A program made the position numbers and the translations under genes. From Sorangium cellulosum (GTDB taxonomy: Bacteria > Myxococcota_A > Polyangia > Polyangiales > Polyangiaceae): a stretch of 35,626 bases of DNA. How positions within the stretch are numbered: position 1 is the stretch's first letter; each line of letters opens with the position of its first letter. The stretch is taken from NCBI GenBank assembly GCA_020720045.1, contig DYPH01000057.1:1-35626 (forward strand). Direction: 5' to 3'. The notes beneath the pieces were generated by a model. It searched no databases and was not told where the DNA came from. It saw only the letters and a program-made list of their open reading frames with translations. This document shows, in pieces, positions 8,891-15,945 of the stretch.

Positions 8891-10246
8891 TCAGGGCGCG
8901 AGAAGATAGACCGAACCGGCCCGCGTGGCGACCACGACTTCACCGCTCGGGAGGACGGCGGGGGGCGCGTCGACGTCCCCATCGACGGGGATCCGCGTCA
9001 CGGTGGCGCCGCCCGCGCCGCCAACAAGAACCAACTCGTCGTGGGGGCTTCCGAAGAGCTCGTAGCCATTCGCGCTTTCCGTCGGGCCGCCGGCGATGCC
9101 GAACTCCGTCGATCCGGTGCCGCGGATGGCGAGCTCGCTGACGATCGCGCCGTCGCCGCCCCGAAGACGCACAAGCCCCGGCCCGTGCTGAAGGATCCCT
9201 TGTTGCGTCGGCCCTTGTTGACTCGGCCCTGGCAACTGGAAGACCGTTTTCCCGCCCGCAAAATGGCCGACGCGGACGTCCCCGTCGCGGCCGATGGAGA
9301 GCGGTCCGCGCACGTGGCCGGCGATGGCGGTCTTCCACAGGATCGCGCCGCGGCCGTCGAGGCGGGCGACGTGCCCCTGGCCGGTGCTGGCGGCGGCGTC
9401 GGTGGCGATCACAAAGTCGCCGTTGGCAAAAACTGCTGGCGATCCGTCGACATCGGGGCCGCCGAGCGAGGTCTTGAAGCGGGGCGTCCCGTCGGCGGCG
9501 ATGCCGTGGACGAAGCCGGCCTGATCACCAAAAACGACGGTGCCATCGGGGAGCGCCGCCGGTGCCGTGAAGATTTTCCCGGGGGCAGCAAACGTGCTCT
9601 TCACGGCGCCGTCGCGGCCGCACCGGTAGAGGACGTTCCCGGCGGCGAAGACGACCTCGTCGCCTAGCAAAAGCGGCGCGACGTCGATCTCCGGGTGCTT
9701 TTTCGGCCCGCCAGCACCACCGGGAAGCTTGGTGCGGAAGCGGACGTCGCCGTTCGGGCGGAGCGCGTAGAGGACGCCGGCGTCGCTGCCGACGTAGATC
9801 GTCCCGTCGGCGGCGACCGCGGGGGCCGTGTAGGAGCGATCGCCCAAATCGAAGGAGAATCGCGAAGATCCGTCGCTCGTCGCGAGCGCTTCGAGGCGCC
9901 CGCCGAGGGTGGCGACGTAGAGGGTCTTCCCGTCCGGAGCGACGCCGATCCCGGCGGCGATCGCCGTCAGCGACGTGCGCTGCCAACGCACCCGAAGCGG
10001 CAACGTGATCGCCCCTGAAGCACGTCCGCCGCGTGATCCTGGTCCTCCTGCAACAGCGGCCGACTCCGCAGGAGCAACCGGAGCAAGCGGCGCGAAGGGG
10101 GTCGGCGCGCTGCCCGAGGGGGCGACGGCGGTCACGGCGCCGACGGGGAGTGGCGCGGCCGGTTGATGGAGGACCCGCCGGACGGTCACCGCCGAAAGCG
10201 TAAGCAGAACGATGACAAACGGCGCGGTCCGGAGCCGCGTCGTCAT
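8891..10246 (-). CDS. Membrane-anchored PQQ-type beta-propeller protein
   Basis: The 451-residue protein has an N-terminal anchor or signal (residues 9-25), an Ala/Pro-rich spacer to about residue 75, then repeated propeller blades of the outer-membrane-assembly BamB/PQQ type. Several blades show the pattern AVAADGTIYVGSDAGVLYALRPNGDVRF, seen at about residues 90-330 in forms such as APDGKTLYVATLGGRLEAL, LPDGTVVFGDQAGFVHGI and FANGDFVIATD. The last blade ends VVATRAGSVYLLAP. A Gln-rich insertion (QLPGPSQQGPTQQGIL) interrupts one blade. It starts one base after the TGA of the small upstream gene, so the two are likely coupled. It is probably a periplasmic scaffold; no enzymatic residues are evident and quinone binding is not implied. 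Confidence 0.8.
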   Translation of the reverse strand: MTTRLRTAPFVIVLLTLSAVTVRRVLHQPAAPLPVGAVTAVAPSGSAPTPFAPLAPVAPAESAAVAGGPGSRGGRASGAITLPLRVRWQRTSLTAIAAGIGVAPDGKTLYVATLGGRLEALATSDGSSRFSFDLGDRSYTAPAVAADGTIYVGSDAGVLYALRPNGDVRFRTKLPGGAGGPKKHPEIDVAPLLLGDEVVFAAGNVLYRCGRDGAVKSTFAAPGKIFTAPAALPDGTVVFGDQAGFVHGIAADGTPRFKTSLGGPDVDGSPAVFANGDFVIATDAAASTGQGHVARLDGRGAILWKTAIAGHVRGPLSIGRDGDVRVGHFAGGKTVFQLPGPSQQGPTQQGILQHGPGLVRLRGGDGAIVSELAIRGTGSTEFGIAGGPTESANGYELFGSPHDELVLVGGAGGATVTRIPVDGDVDAPPAVLPSGEVVVATRAGSVYLLAP

Positions 10247-10247
10247 G

Positions 10248-10652
10248 TCACGGGCCGCGGCGGCCGGGGGACCGGCGGGAATGCGGCGAGAGCTCTTCGT
10301 CGGCGTCGTCGACGGCGCCAGCAAGGTCAACCGGCGGCTCCGAACGGCGGTTACAGCCGATGGCGTGGGGCGCTTCGTGGGCCATCCGGCGGGCGAGCCA
10401 ACCGATGAGTTCGAGGCAGCCGCGGCGTTGATCGTCGGGGACGAGCGGCTCCTGGGCGAGGCGCGTGAGGTCGCCGATGAGGCGCACCCGGTCGCACTCA
10501 TCGGGGAGCCCCTGGCTCGGCACGCGCTGGGACTCGGGCGGCCGCGATTTCGCGCAGGCCTCAAAGGTCGCCGTACGCGCCGCTTCCCGCGCGCGAACAC
10601 GCGGCGAGGCACCGTCGGTATGCAAGCTGTTGGCGGTCGCTTTCTTCTGCAT
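10248..10652 (-). CDS. Small hypothetical protein coupled to propeller gene
   Basis: This 134-residue protein has a basic N-terminus and a central helical part (residues about 55-100: CDRVRLIGDLTRLAQEPLVPDDQRRGCLELIGWLARRM). Its Arg/Pro-rich tail suggests disorder. There are several Cys residues but no clear zinc motif. Its TGA is separated from the next ATG by one base, which supports a real coupled gene. No family is recognised; an accessory or regulatory partner of the propeller protein is a guess from position. Confidence 0.5.
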   Translation of the reverse strand: MQKKATANSLHTDGASPRVRAREAARTATFEACAKSRPPESQRVPSQGLPDECDRVRLIGDLTRLAQEPLVPDDQRRGCLELIGWLARRMAHEAPHAIGCNRRSEPPVDLAGAVDDADEELSPHSRRSPGRRGP

Positions 10653-10921
10653 CGCGTCCTGGAGCGCCCTTCAGGCAGGCGGAACGACTCCGCCACGGTG
10701 GAGATTCCGTGAGCGGCGATCGGGGTTAGAACTTCCAACGTCCGACCGGCGTCCCGAGCGCCGGGCCTTCAGCGGATAGCGGCATTTCCAGCGCTGGCAA
10801 GGAATAGTTGCAGATCCTGTTCCTCGATCCGCGCCAGCGGGCGAGGACGAAGTTGTCGGTTCTCCGACAGCGCCGACCCGTGCTAGCGGCGCCGGCGAAA
10901 AACCTTACAAAACCGAGAGAA
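10653..10921. other. Intergenic region, no gene supported
   Basis: No coding frame here has convincing composition. The minus-strand open frame reading across it is interrupted by the broken gene on one side and is antisense to nothing. A palindromic terminator-like hairpin adjoins at 10922-10960. I checked for a tRNA around 10726-10810 and did not find the T-arm or D-arm consensus. Confidence 0.5.
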
Positions 10922-10960
10922 AATCCCCACGGCGGCCGGGTGCGGCAAGCGGTGGGGATT
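10922..10960 (-). terminator. Probable rho-independent terminator
   Basis: A 9-bp perfect inverted repeat, AATCCCCAC (10922-10930) and GTGGGGATT (10952-10960), with further partial pairing inside, lies just after the stop of the frameshifted gene on the minus strand. A T/C-rich tract (TTCTCTC) follows in the minus-strand direction. It fits a terminator for the upstream broken gene. Confidence 0.6.
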
Positions 10961-10969
10961 CTTCGGCTT

Positions 10970-11798
10970 TCAGCGGAAGGGGCCGTCCTTGGAGATCGGC
11001 GGCTCTTCGATCGCCGGGGCGACGAGCGGTTTCGCGCCACCCGCCAGCACCGGCACGTTCTCGTCTTTCTCTTCCTTGGCGCGCCCCCGCTTGGTGATGA
11101 AGAGCGACGGGGCGATCTCGTCGGCGTCCCCCTCCTCGTGGCGGAGGTAGGCGAGCGCACGGCGGACCTGATCGTAGGCTTTCACGAGCATGGTGAAGAC
11201 CTTCGCCCGCAGGAGCTGGAGTTCGCTCCCCTGGTTTTCGGCCGCTTCCCGCTCGGCGACCACCTTCACGATGCGTGCCGAGCGCCTCGGCGCGGTCGAG
11301 GTCTTCCGGGGCGAGGCCGGAGCGCACCTTCCCGTCGGCGAGGATCGGGCGGACGGCGTTCACCACGGCGATGAGGTCGAGCCCGAGCTTCCGGCGCCCG
11401 TTCCCCCCGTCGAGGCCGGCGAGCGCCGAGCGATCGAGGAGCTTCCGGAGGACGAACGATTCGCTCTCGTGGACGAGAAAGTCGCGAAGTTCCATCCCTT
11501 CCTGAACGAGATCCTCGATGGGCGGCGGGGAGGCGTTCGCCGTCTGGTGGAGCGCCTCCGCGTGGAGGGTGGCGCTCGCGAGCAGCTCGAGGTCGTCGAC
11601 GTCGGCGATCGGAAAGTCGGGCAACCGGGCCATCGCGGCGCGGTGGGCGAGGATCGCCGGGACGCGGGAGAGGACCGCCGCTCCGACGGCCCCCACATCG
11701 GCGTTGATCCGCCGGATCGACGCCTCCGGGAACGCGCGAATGCGCGGCAGAAGGGCGTCGTAGGCAGCACGAAAGGGGAACGCAGGGGAAGTAGGCAT
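10970..11798 (-). pseudogene. Frameshifted hypothetical gene (about 275 codons)
   Basis: The first 176 or so codons, from ATG at 11798, encode an all-helical protein (RAAYDALLPRIRAFPEAS, ALHQTANASPPPIEDLVQEG, ESFVLRKLLDRSALAGL). Near 11275-11290 the good frame jumps: the original frame turns into Arg/Gly-rich noise. A second frame continues as IVKVVAEREAAENQG, LLRAKVFTMLVKAYDQVRRALAYLRHEEGD and ends at 10970 with ISKDGPFR. The junction reads as GAGGCGCTCGGCACGCATCG on the minus strand; removing one G would give AEALARIVKVVAE, a natural helix. The gene is therefore broken by one extra base, either truly or by assembly or sequencing error. A programmed shift is unlikely because no slippery site is evident. 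The family is not recognised. Confidence 0.7.
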
Positions 11799-12199
11799 GC
11801 GGAAAAAATCTCGACGGTCGCGCCCATTTGCACGTTAAAAATCGGTCACAAAAGGCAGCCCTGCGCGGGGTGCCCGAGAGCGCCGGGTCCCCGTTTCCAG
11901 GTTCAACCTGCGCGGAGTGACCTTGGAGGTCGGTCTCGCCAGGAAAATCTGCCCAAACCCGACACCGAGTGATCGAATTTCCAGCTTCGAACTAAAAAAT
12001 CCGACCTCGCAGATCGCTGCCGGCAGGTTGAACCTGAAAAATCGGACCGCGCGGGTCGGTTCCGCCAGGTTGATCCTGAAAAACCGACCTCACGGGTCGC
12101 TTCCGCCAGGTTGATCCTGAAAAACCGACCTCACGGGTCGCTGCCGGAAGGTTGATCCTGGAAAACCGACCTCGCGGGTCGCCCGCGGTCGGTCCCCGG
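11799..12199. other. Intergenic region with repeats
   Basis: This 400-base stretch contains the 5' flank of the broken gene (11799-11890), a 13-base near-palindrome CAGGTTCAACCTG at 11898-11910 and a related hairpin GACCTTGGAGGTC, then the 41-bp tandem array at 12001-12182. No coding frame is supported; the 86-codon minus-strand frame is the repeat translated and shifts register every unit because 41 is not a multiple of three. Confidence 0.7.
12001..12182 (-). repeat. 41-bp tandem array of terminator-like hairpins
   Basis: Four full units (12001, 12043, 12084, 12125) of 41-42 bp are followed by a partial fifth at 12166. Each unit contains CGACCTCACGGGTCG or a variant, a 5-bp stem with a 5-base loop, then AGGTTGATCCT (in the first unit the longer near-palindrome CAGGTTGAACCTG, 12024-12036), then a run of four to five A. 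Read on the minus strand, in the direction of the lipoprotein operon that ends at 12200, each unit is a GC hairpin followed by G and four to five T. This resembles an intrinsic terminator repeated in tandem. Confidence 0.8.
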
Positions 12200-12553
12200 T
12201 CAGCGGCAGAACCCGCCGCTCTCGCATTCGACCATCCCTTTCGGGCAGTCATCGATCGCTTTGCAGGGGTAGCGGCAAGAGCCGGCGATGGTGTCGCAGC
12301 GCACCGGGTTTGGGCATTCGGCGTCGGCGGTACACGAAGTCGTGCACAGCTCCACCGCCGGAACGCGCCCGGTCACAACGCCTACCGGGCAGGCCGCCGG
12401 GCACTTGGACTCGGCCGGGTTCCACCCGTCTGGGTAGACCTTCACCGGGTAGTCGCACCGCGGACCGGCATCGGCGGCGGGGGTTGCCGTTTCCGAGGAG
12501 GAGCAGGCGACGAGCGCAGAAATGGCGGCGAACGCAGCAAAAATACGAATCAT
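12200..12553 (-). CDS. Cys-rich secreted lipoprotein
   Basis: The 117-residue protein has a signal peptide with lipobox LVAC (Cys17). The short mature domain carries about a dozen Cys residues in the spacing C-x3-C, CTADAECPNPVRCD and CRYPCKAIDDCPKG-MVEC-GGFC. This looks like a small disulfide-bonded fold of the kind frequent in Myxococcota surface proteins (DxDCPxGxxC-type repeats). It should be oxidised in the periplasm or outside the cell. Its ATG shares one base with the stop of the upstream gene (TAATG), so it is translated with the FGE-like and metallopeptidase lipoproteins. The function is unknown. Confidence 0.8.
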   Translation of the reverse strand: MIRIFAAFAAISALVACSSSETATPAADAGPRCDYPVKVYPDGWNPAESKCPAACPVGVVTGRVPAVELCTTSCTADAECPNPVRCDTIAGSCRYPCKAIDDCPKGMVECESGGFCR

Positions 12554-13461
12554 TAGGGGATCACCTGGGTGGGAAAGGCACAGCGGAAGGCACTCGTAGA
12601 GGTCGGACTGCTAACGAAGCGGGTGGCCTTGGCACCGACACCGTTCGGGGTCCCTTCGCAGATGGGAAGCGTCCAGCCCATGTTTTGGGAGCCAGCCTCC
12701 GCGAGCAGACGGCGCGGATCGTCGCCCGGAAGCGCGCCGCAGGTCTCGGTGGCGCCCTTGTTGTGCGCTTCGTAGCCGCTGGATCGGATGAATTCCCACT
12801 CGCGGCCCGCGAGTTCGCGGTGGCCGAAGGGGGAGTCGGGCCCGATCGGCTGCGGCGTCCCGCGCAGGCACCCGGGAGGGCTGATGGCGAGCTCGGCGAG
12901 GGTCTCCGTGGGCAGGAACTCCTCGCCATCGACGAGCGCGCGAGCGAATTGGGCCTCCGTCGGCACATCGCCGCCGTACGCCCGGCAAAACGACCGCGCC
13001 TCGTCCGCCGACAGGGCAAGGCTGTCCGTGTAGTCACGCTCGACCGGGTGGAAGTTCCCCGCAACGCAGCGCCCATCGGCAACGCATGCGTCGAGGTCGC
13101 TCCGTCGCGCCTCCCGCACCATCAACAGGTAGCCGGCGACTTGAAGTTGAAGCGTTGGGAAGACCCCGGATTCGTAGCAAATCGTCGGCTCACAACCCAC
13201 AGGCGCGAAGCGTTCGGGATCGAAGGTGCAGCGGTAGGGGCTCACGGGGGCGCCGTACGGCCGCCACTCGCCGAGGTAGGCGATCCCCTCCGGGACCGGG
13301 AGCACGCCCCCGAGCGCGCCGGCCGACGGCGGGCGACTCCCGGACGCAAACGAGTGCTCGGTGATCGGAGGGCGATCAGCGGTGAGCTCGTTGCGGGAGC
13401 CGCAGGCGGCGAGGAAGACGAACGCGATAGCTGCGGCGAGCGGGGGGGCGAGCGTTCTCAT
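12553..13461 (-). CDS. Lipoprotein with formylglycine-enzyme (SUMF1) fold
   Basis: The 302-residue protein has a lipobox FLAAC (Cys20). The mature part matches the sulfatase-modifying-factor / C-type-lectin-like family. It shows SADEARSFCRAYGGDVPTEAQFARAL (the family's DAxxYCxWxGxRLPTEAEWEYA), then ELAGREWEFIRSS (the family's DMAGNVWEWT) and a C-terminal FRCAF (the family's GFRCVR). The paired catalytic Cys of true formylglycine-generating enzymes are not visible in the expected C-terminal GGSW-C region, so it is probably a binding or structural relative rather than an active oxidase. The ATG at 13461 overlaps the metallopeptidase stop as ATGA, and its TAA overlaps the next ATG. A 42-codon upstream extension of the frame is rejected because it lies within the previous gene. 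Confidence 0.75.
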   Translation of the reverse strand: MRTLAPPLAAAIAFVFLAACGSRNELTADRPPITEHSFASGSRPPSAGALGGVLPVPEGIAYLGEWRPYGAPVSPYRCTFDPERFAPVGCEPTICYESGVFPTLQLQVAGYLLMVREARRSDLDACVADGRCVAGNFHPVERDYTDSLALSADEARSFCRAYGGDVPTEAQFARALVDGEEFLPTETLAELAISPPGCLRGTPQPIGPDSPFGHRELAGREWEFIRSSGYEAHNKGATETCGALPGDDPRRLLAEAGSQNMGWTLPICEGTPNGVGAKATRFVSSPTSTSAFRCAFPTQVIP

Positions 13462-14903
13462 GGCTGTGTCGCCGAGAAGCCGGGGAAGGATTTGGCACGA
13501 TTGAACGCCCACGCGCGGACAGCCGTGCACTCGGAAGCGCTTGGCGGCCCTGCCTGTGTGTACGCCTCCGTGGGCATCAATCGGCAATCACTCGTCTTGC
13601 CACTGCAGTGTTTGAGTCCCGCCACATGCCCAATCTCATGCGCAAGCGCGTAGGATTCAGATTTTGGATCATAGCTCTGCTTGAGGCACGCTGGCGTTCC
13701 GGTACTTGCGAGCCCAATGATCTTGTTTGTGGGAAAGGAAACTCGGCTCATGACGATCATGTCGAGCGTCGAGTAGGGGTTCGCGTAGTTCTTTGAGATG
13801 TAGTCGGCGTTGTTTGAGCAGGGCGTCTCGTCCGGCGTCGTGTCGGCCCAGTAGACCGGATCCTCCGGTTTGGCATTTAGCTTGCTGAGCGGGAAACTGA
13901 ATTTCGGCTCACGAACAACGACCTGGTGGTCGACGAGACGGAACTGGACGCCGCAGGCACCGAACACGTCGTCGGGCGAGAGAGGACTCGGATAGCTCTT
14001 GCGGATGTCCTGTTTGAGTTCGTCGACTCCCAGGCTACTTGTCGTGACGGTGCGCGTTGCACGCGCCGGAACTTCTTGCGTCATAGCGAGCGTCGGACCG
14101 CTCGCAGCGGAAGCGCCGTACGTAATAACCGGGCCGGCATCCTGCGCAAAGCCGCCGTCCCAAAAACGCATTTGATTGCTCAGGGAATGCGTTTCCAACA
14201 TTCTCGTCGAGTCGGCCTTATCGACAATAACAAATACCCGAACGGGTACGAGAAGAACGTCGGGATCGAGCCGAGCTTGAAATTCCTCAATAGGTTCTGA
14301 GCGGAAATTCACGTCTTGGTGTTCGATGCGAATTTTCGCTCGGGAGTATCCAAGCCGAGTGCCCATGAATGCGATTTGCTGAAGGTCGCCCGCTTGCGCA
14401 ATGCCGTCTGGTGGGAGTGTCGCCATTTGAGGAACAAACGGTGCACCGCCGAACAAGGCTCCAACGGACCCGCTGGGGGCCTTCGATCCGAGTCTGAACT
14501 CGGGATCGTCGCTGGCGGCGATGAGGTTCAGGGCGTGCTTCGTGCGCGTCGTGCCGTAAATATTCTTTACGGTCTTCCCCTCGAACTGCTCGTAGACGTC
14601 CCCGACCTGGGGGTCGCTGTACTTTCGAAGGGTGTAGCCGTGGGCAATCACCGGGTTGTCGCGAAGCACGCGGAGGTCCTCGCGCAACTCCTTCCGCATG
14701 GTCGCTACGTCGCCGACCGATTCAAGCCACGTCTGGCGGTCGCTGAGCGTCGGCGGCAGCGCCTTGGGCGGCGCGTAGGGGACGGGCGAGAGCGCCTGGC
14801 TGGTCGAACCGGTATCGAACTCGGCGAAAGTCTCGCTCATACACGCGGCAGCGAGGATTCCACAGAGTCCGGACGTGAAAAGGACGGTTTTCTTGGCGGT
14901 CAC
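13458..14903 (-). CDS. Secreted zinc metallopeptidase lipoprotein
   Basis: The 481-residue protein starts at GTG 14903, seven bases after a GAGG ribosome site. The following signal peptide (TAKKTVLFTSGLCGILAAAC, lipobox LAAAC with Cys21) fits a lipoprotein. An alternative ATG at 14957 would put 18 charged residues before the signal. The C-terminus carries HEIGHVAGLKH (residues 422-432), the HExxHxxGxxH zinc site of metzincin-type proteases, with His422, His426 and His432 as ligands and Glu423 as base. LM at 442-443 may supply the Met-turn. The long N-terminal region (residues 30-380) has no recognised domain and may be a propeptide or a beta-rich binding part. Eight or more Cys suggest disulfides. 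Its stop overlaps the FGE-like gene. Confidence 0.85.
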   Translation of the reverse strand: MTAKKTVLFTSGLCGILAAACMSETFAEFDTGSTSQALSPVPYAPPKALPPTLSDRQTWLESVGDVATMRKELREDLRVLRDNPVIAHGYTLRKYSDPQVGDVYEQFEGKTVKNIYGTTRTKHALNLIAASDDPEFRLGSKAPSGSVGALFGGAPFVPQMATLPPDGIAQAGDLQQIAFMGTRLGYSRAKIRIEHQDVNFRSEPIEEFQARLDPDVLLVPVRVFVIVDKADSTRMLETHSLSNQMRFWDGGFAQDAGPVITYGASAASGPTLAMTQEVPARATRTVTTSSLGVDELKQDIRKSYPSPLSPDDVFGACGVQFRLVDHQVVVREPKFSFPLSKLNAKPEDPVYWADTTPDETPCSNNADYISKNYANPYSTLDMIVMSRVSFPTNKIIGLASTGTPACLKQSYDPKSESYALAHEIGHVAGLKHCSGKTSDCRLMPTEAYTQAGPPSASECTAVRAWAFNRAKSFPGFSATQP

Positions 14904-15696
14904 AAATACCTCAACATTCGGACGTTTGACGTCGACTCGCTCGGCACCCAGGCGCATATCACGACCGTACGCGGCTGAGCACGTGGAAGGCTTGTGGCCC
15001 CTGTCAGATGCCGACTGGTGTTCGTGCTTAGCCCGAACCTGCCGACAGGATTTCACGCAATTCCGGCCGGTCTTCATGCTGCCGGAGCTGGTTGACCCAA
15101 TGCCGGCCGGTTTTCACGCTCTGCCGGCGCTGGGTCACCCAATGCCGGCGGGGTTTCGGGCTCTGCCAACGGGTCTTCACGCAATGCCGGCCGGTTTTCA
15201 CCCAATGCCGGCGGGATTTCGCGCTCTGCCGGCGCCGGCATTCACCAAACTCGCGCCGGCATCGGGTCCACTCGCGCCGGCATCGACTGAACTTGCTCTG
15301 GCATCGGGTCAACTCGCGCCGGCATCGGGTCCACTCGCGCCGGCATCGGGTCAACTCGCGCCGGCATTGACTGAACTTCCTCCGGCATCGGGTGAACTCC
15401 GTCCAAAAGCGGGCAAACTCCGGCCGAAAGCGAGCAAACTTGCGCCGGCATTGACTGAACTTCCTCCGGCATCGGGTGAACTCCGTCCAAAAGCTCGCAA
15501 ACTCGGGCCGAAAGCGCGCAAACAGCGGCGGCATCGCTCAACCGGGCGCCGGCAGCGGGCCACGTCGAGCGGGCATCGACCCACCGGCGACCTGTGTGAG
15601 ACCGGCGGCGCTCTCGGATCGGTTTGCCGATTGAGGGACAGCGACTCAGCGCCCGTCAATTTCTTCGAAAACAGCCTGCAAGGTCTTCGCGAAACC
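14904..15696. other. Promoter-side intergenic region with repeat array
   Basis: The stretch holds the 5' flank of the metallopeptidase operon (14904-15050), the two-armed 21-bp repeat array (15052-15560) and about 130 unremarkable bases. Several long frames are open on both strands only because the 21-bp unit contains no stop and is a multiple of three. None has a convincing start with a ribosome site. Confidence 0.6.
15052..15560. repeat. Two-armed inverted array of 21-bp units
   Basis: About nine units in one orientation (core ATGCCGGC then GGTTTTCACCCA, from about 15052 to 15230) meet about thirteen units in the opposite orientation (GCCGGCAT with CGGGTCAACTCGC, about 15240 to 15530). The arms meet at a perfect 14-base palindrome, TGCCGGCGCCGGCA, at about 15227-15240. 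The right arm degenerates into units with CCAAAAGC and CCGAAAGC. Both strands read as Met-Pro-Ala heptads (MPAGFHP on plus, MPARVDP on minus). There are no spacers and no flanking cas-like genes, so it is not a CRISPR. Confidence 0.85.
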
Positions 15697-15882
15697 TCAC
15701 CGGGATTTCGCCAGCGCCCGTGCAACCGCACGAAGCTTCGCGTTCGGTTCCGGCGGGTTTTCCAGCAGTTCCAGGACCCGCTTGAAGTCACGCTCGGAGA
15801 CCTCCACGAGCTGAAGCGCCTTCAACCCCAGTCGGCTCTGGCGGTTCATTCTCTCGCAATCATCGACAGCGGTACGCCGCAT
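15697..15882 (-). pseudogene. C-terminal remnant of DUF1778/TacA-type antitoxin
   Basis: The 61-codon frame ends VSERDFKRVLELLENPPEPNAKLRAVARALAKSR. This closely matches the C-terminal signature of DUF1778 (TacA-like) antitoxins, where LSERDxxxFLxxLxNPPxPNxxLR wraps the GNAT toxin. The N-terminal ribbon-helix-helix DNA-binding domain that the family needs is missing, and no acetyltransferase toxin lies downstream. A GGAG sits six bases before the ATG at 15882, so a short protein could still be made. I call it a remnant of a lost toxin-antitoxin pair; a stand-alone miniature antitoxin remains possible. Confidence 0.55.
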
Positions 15883-15945
15883 AACGGACTCCAGAAGGAG
15901 GTATGCCTCACTCCAGCGCCGGCGCCAGCATCACGTCGCCCCCCC

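Noticed and set aside
10726-10810. Possible tRNA in the intergenic region
   Set aside because: The only T-loop-like string has a T at the conserved purine, and there is no D-arm or matching acceptor stem.
12001-12182. CRISPR-like array
   Set aside because: Units are contiguous with no variable spacers and no cas genes are near.
11992-12252. 86-codon minus-strand gene over the 41-bp array
   Set aside because: The 41-bp period changes reading register each unit, and the frame runs into the real Cys-rich lipoprotein gene.
15052-15560. CRISPR or large coding repeat protein
   Set aside because: No spacers. All frames on both strands are open because a stop-free 21-bp unit repeats, and none has a convincing start with a ribosome site.
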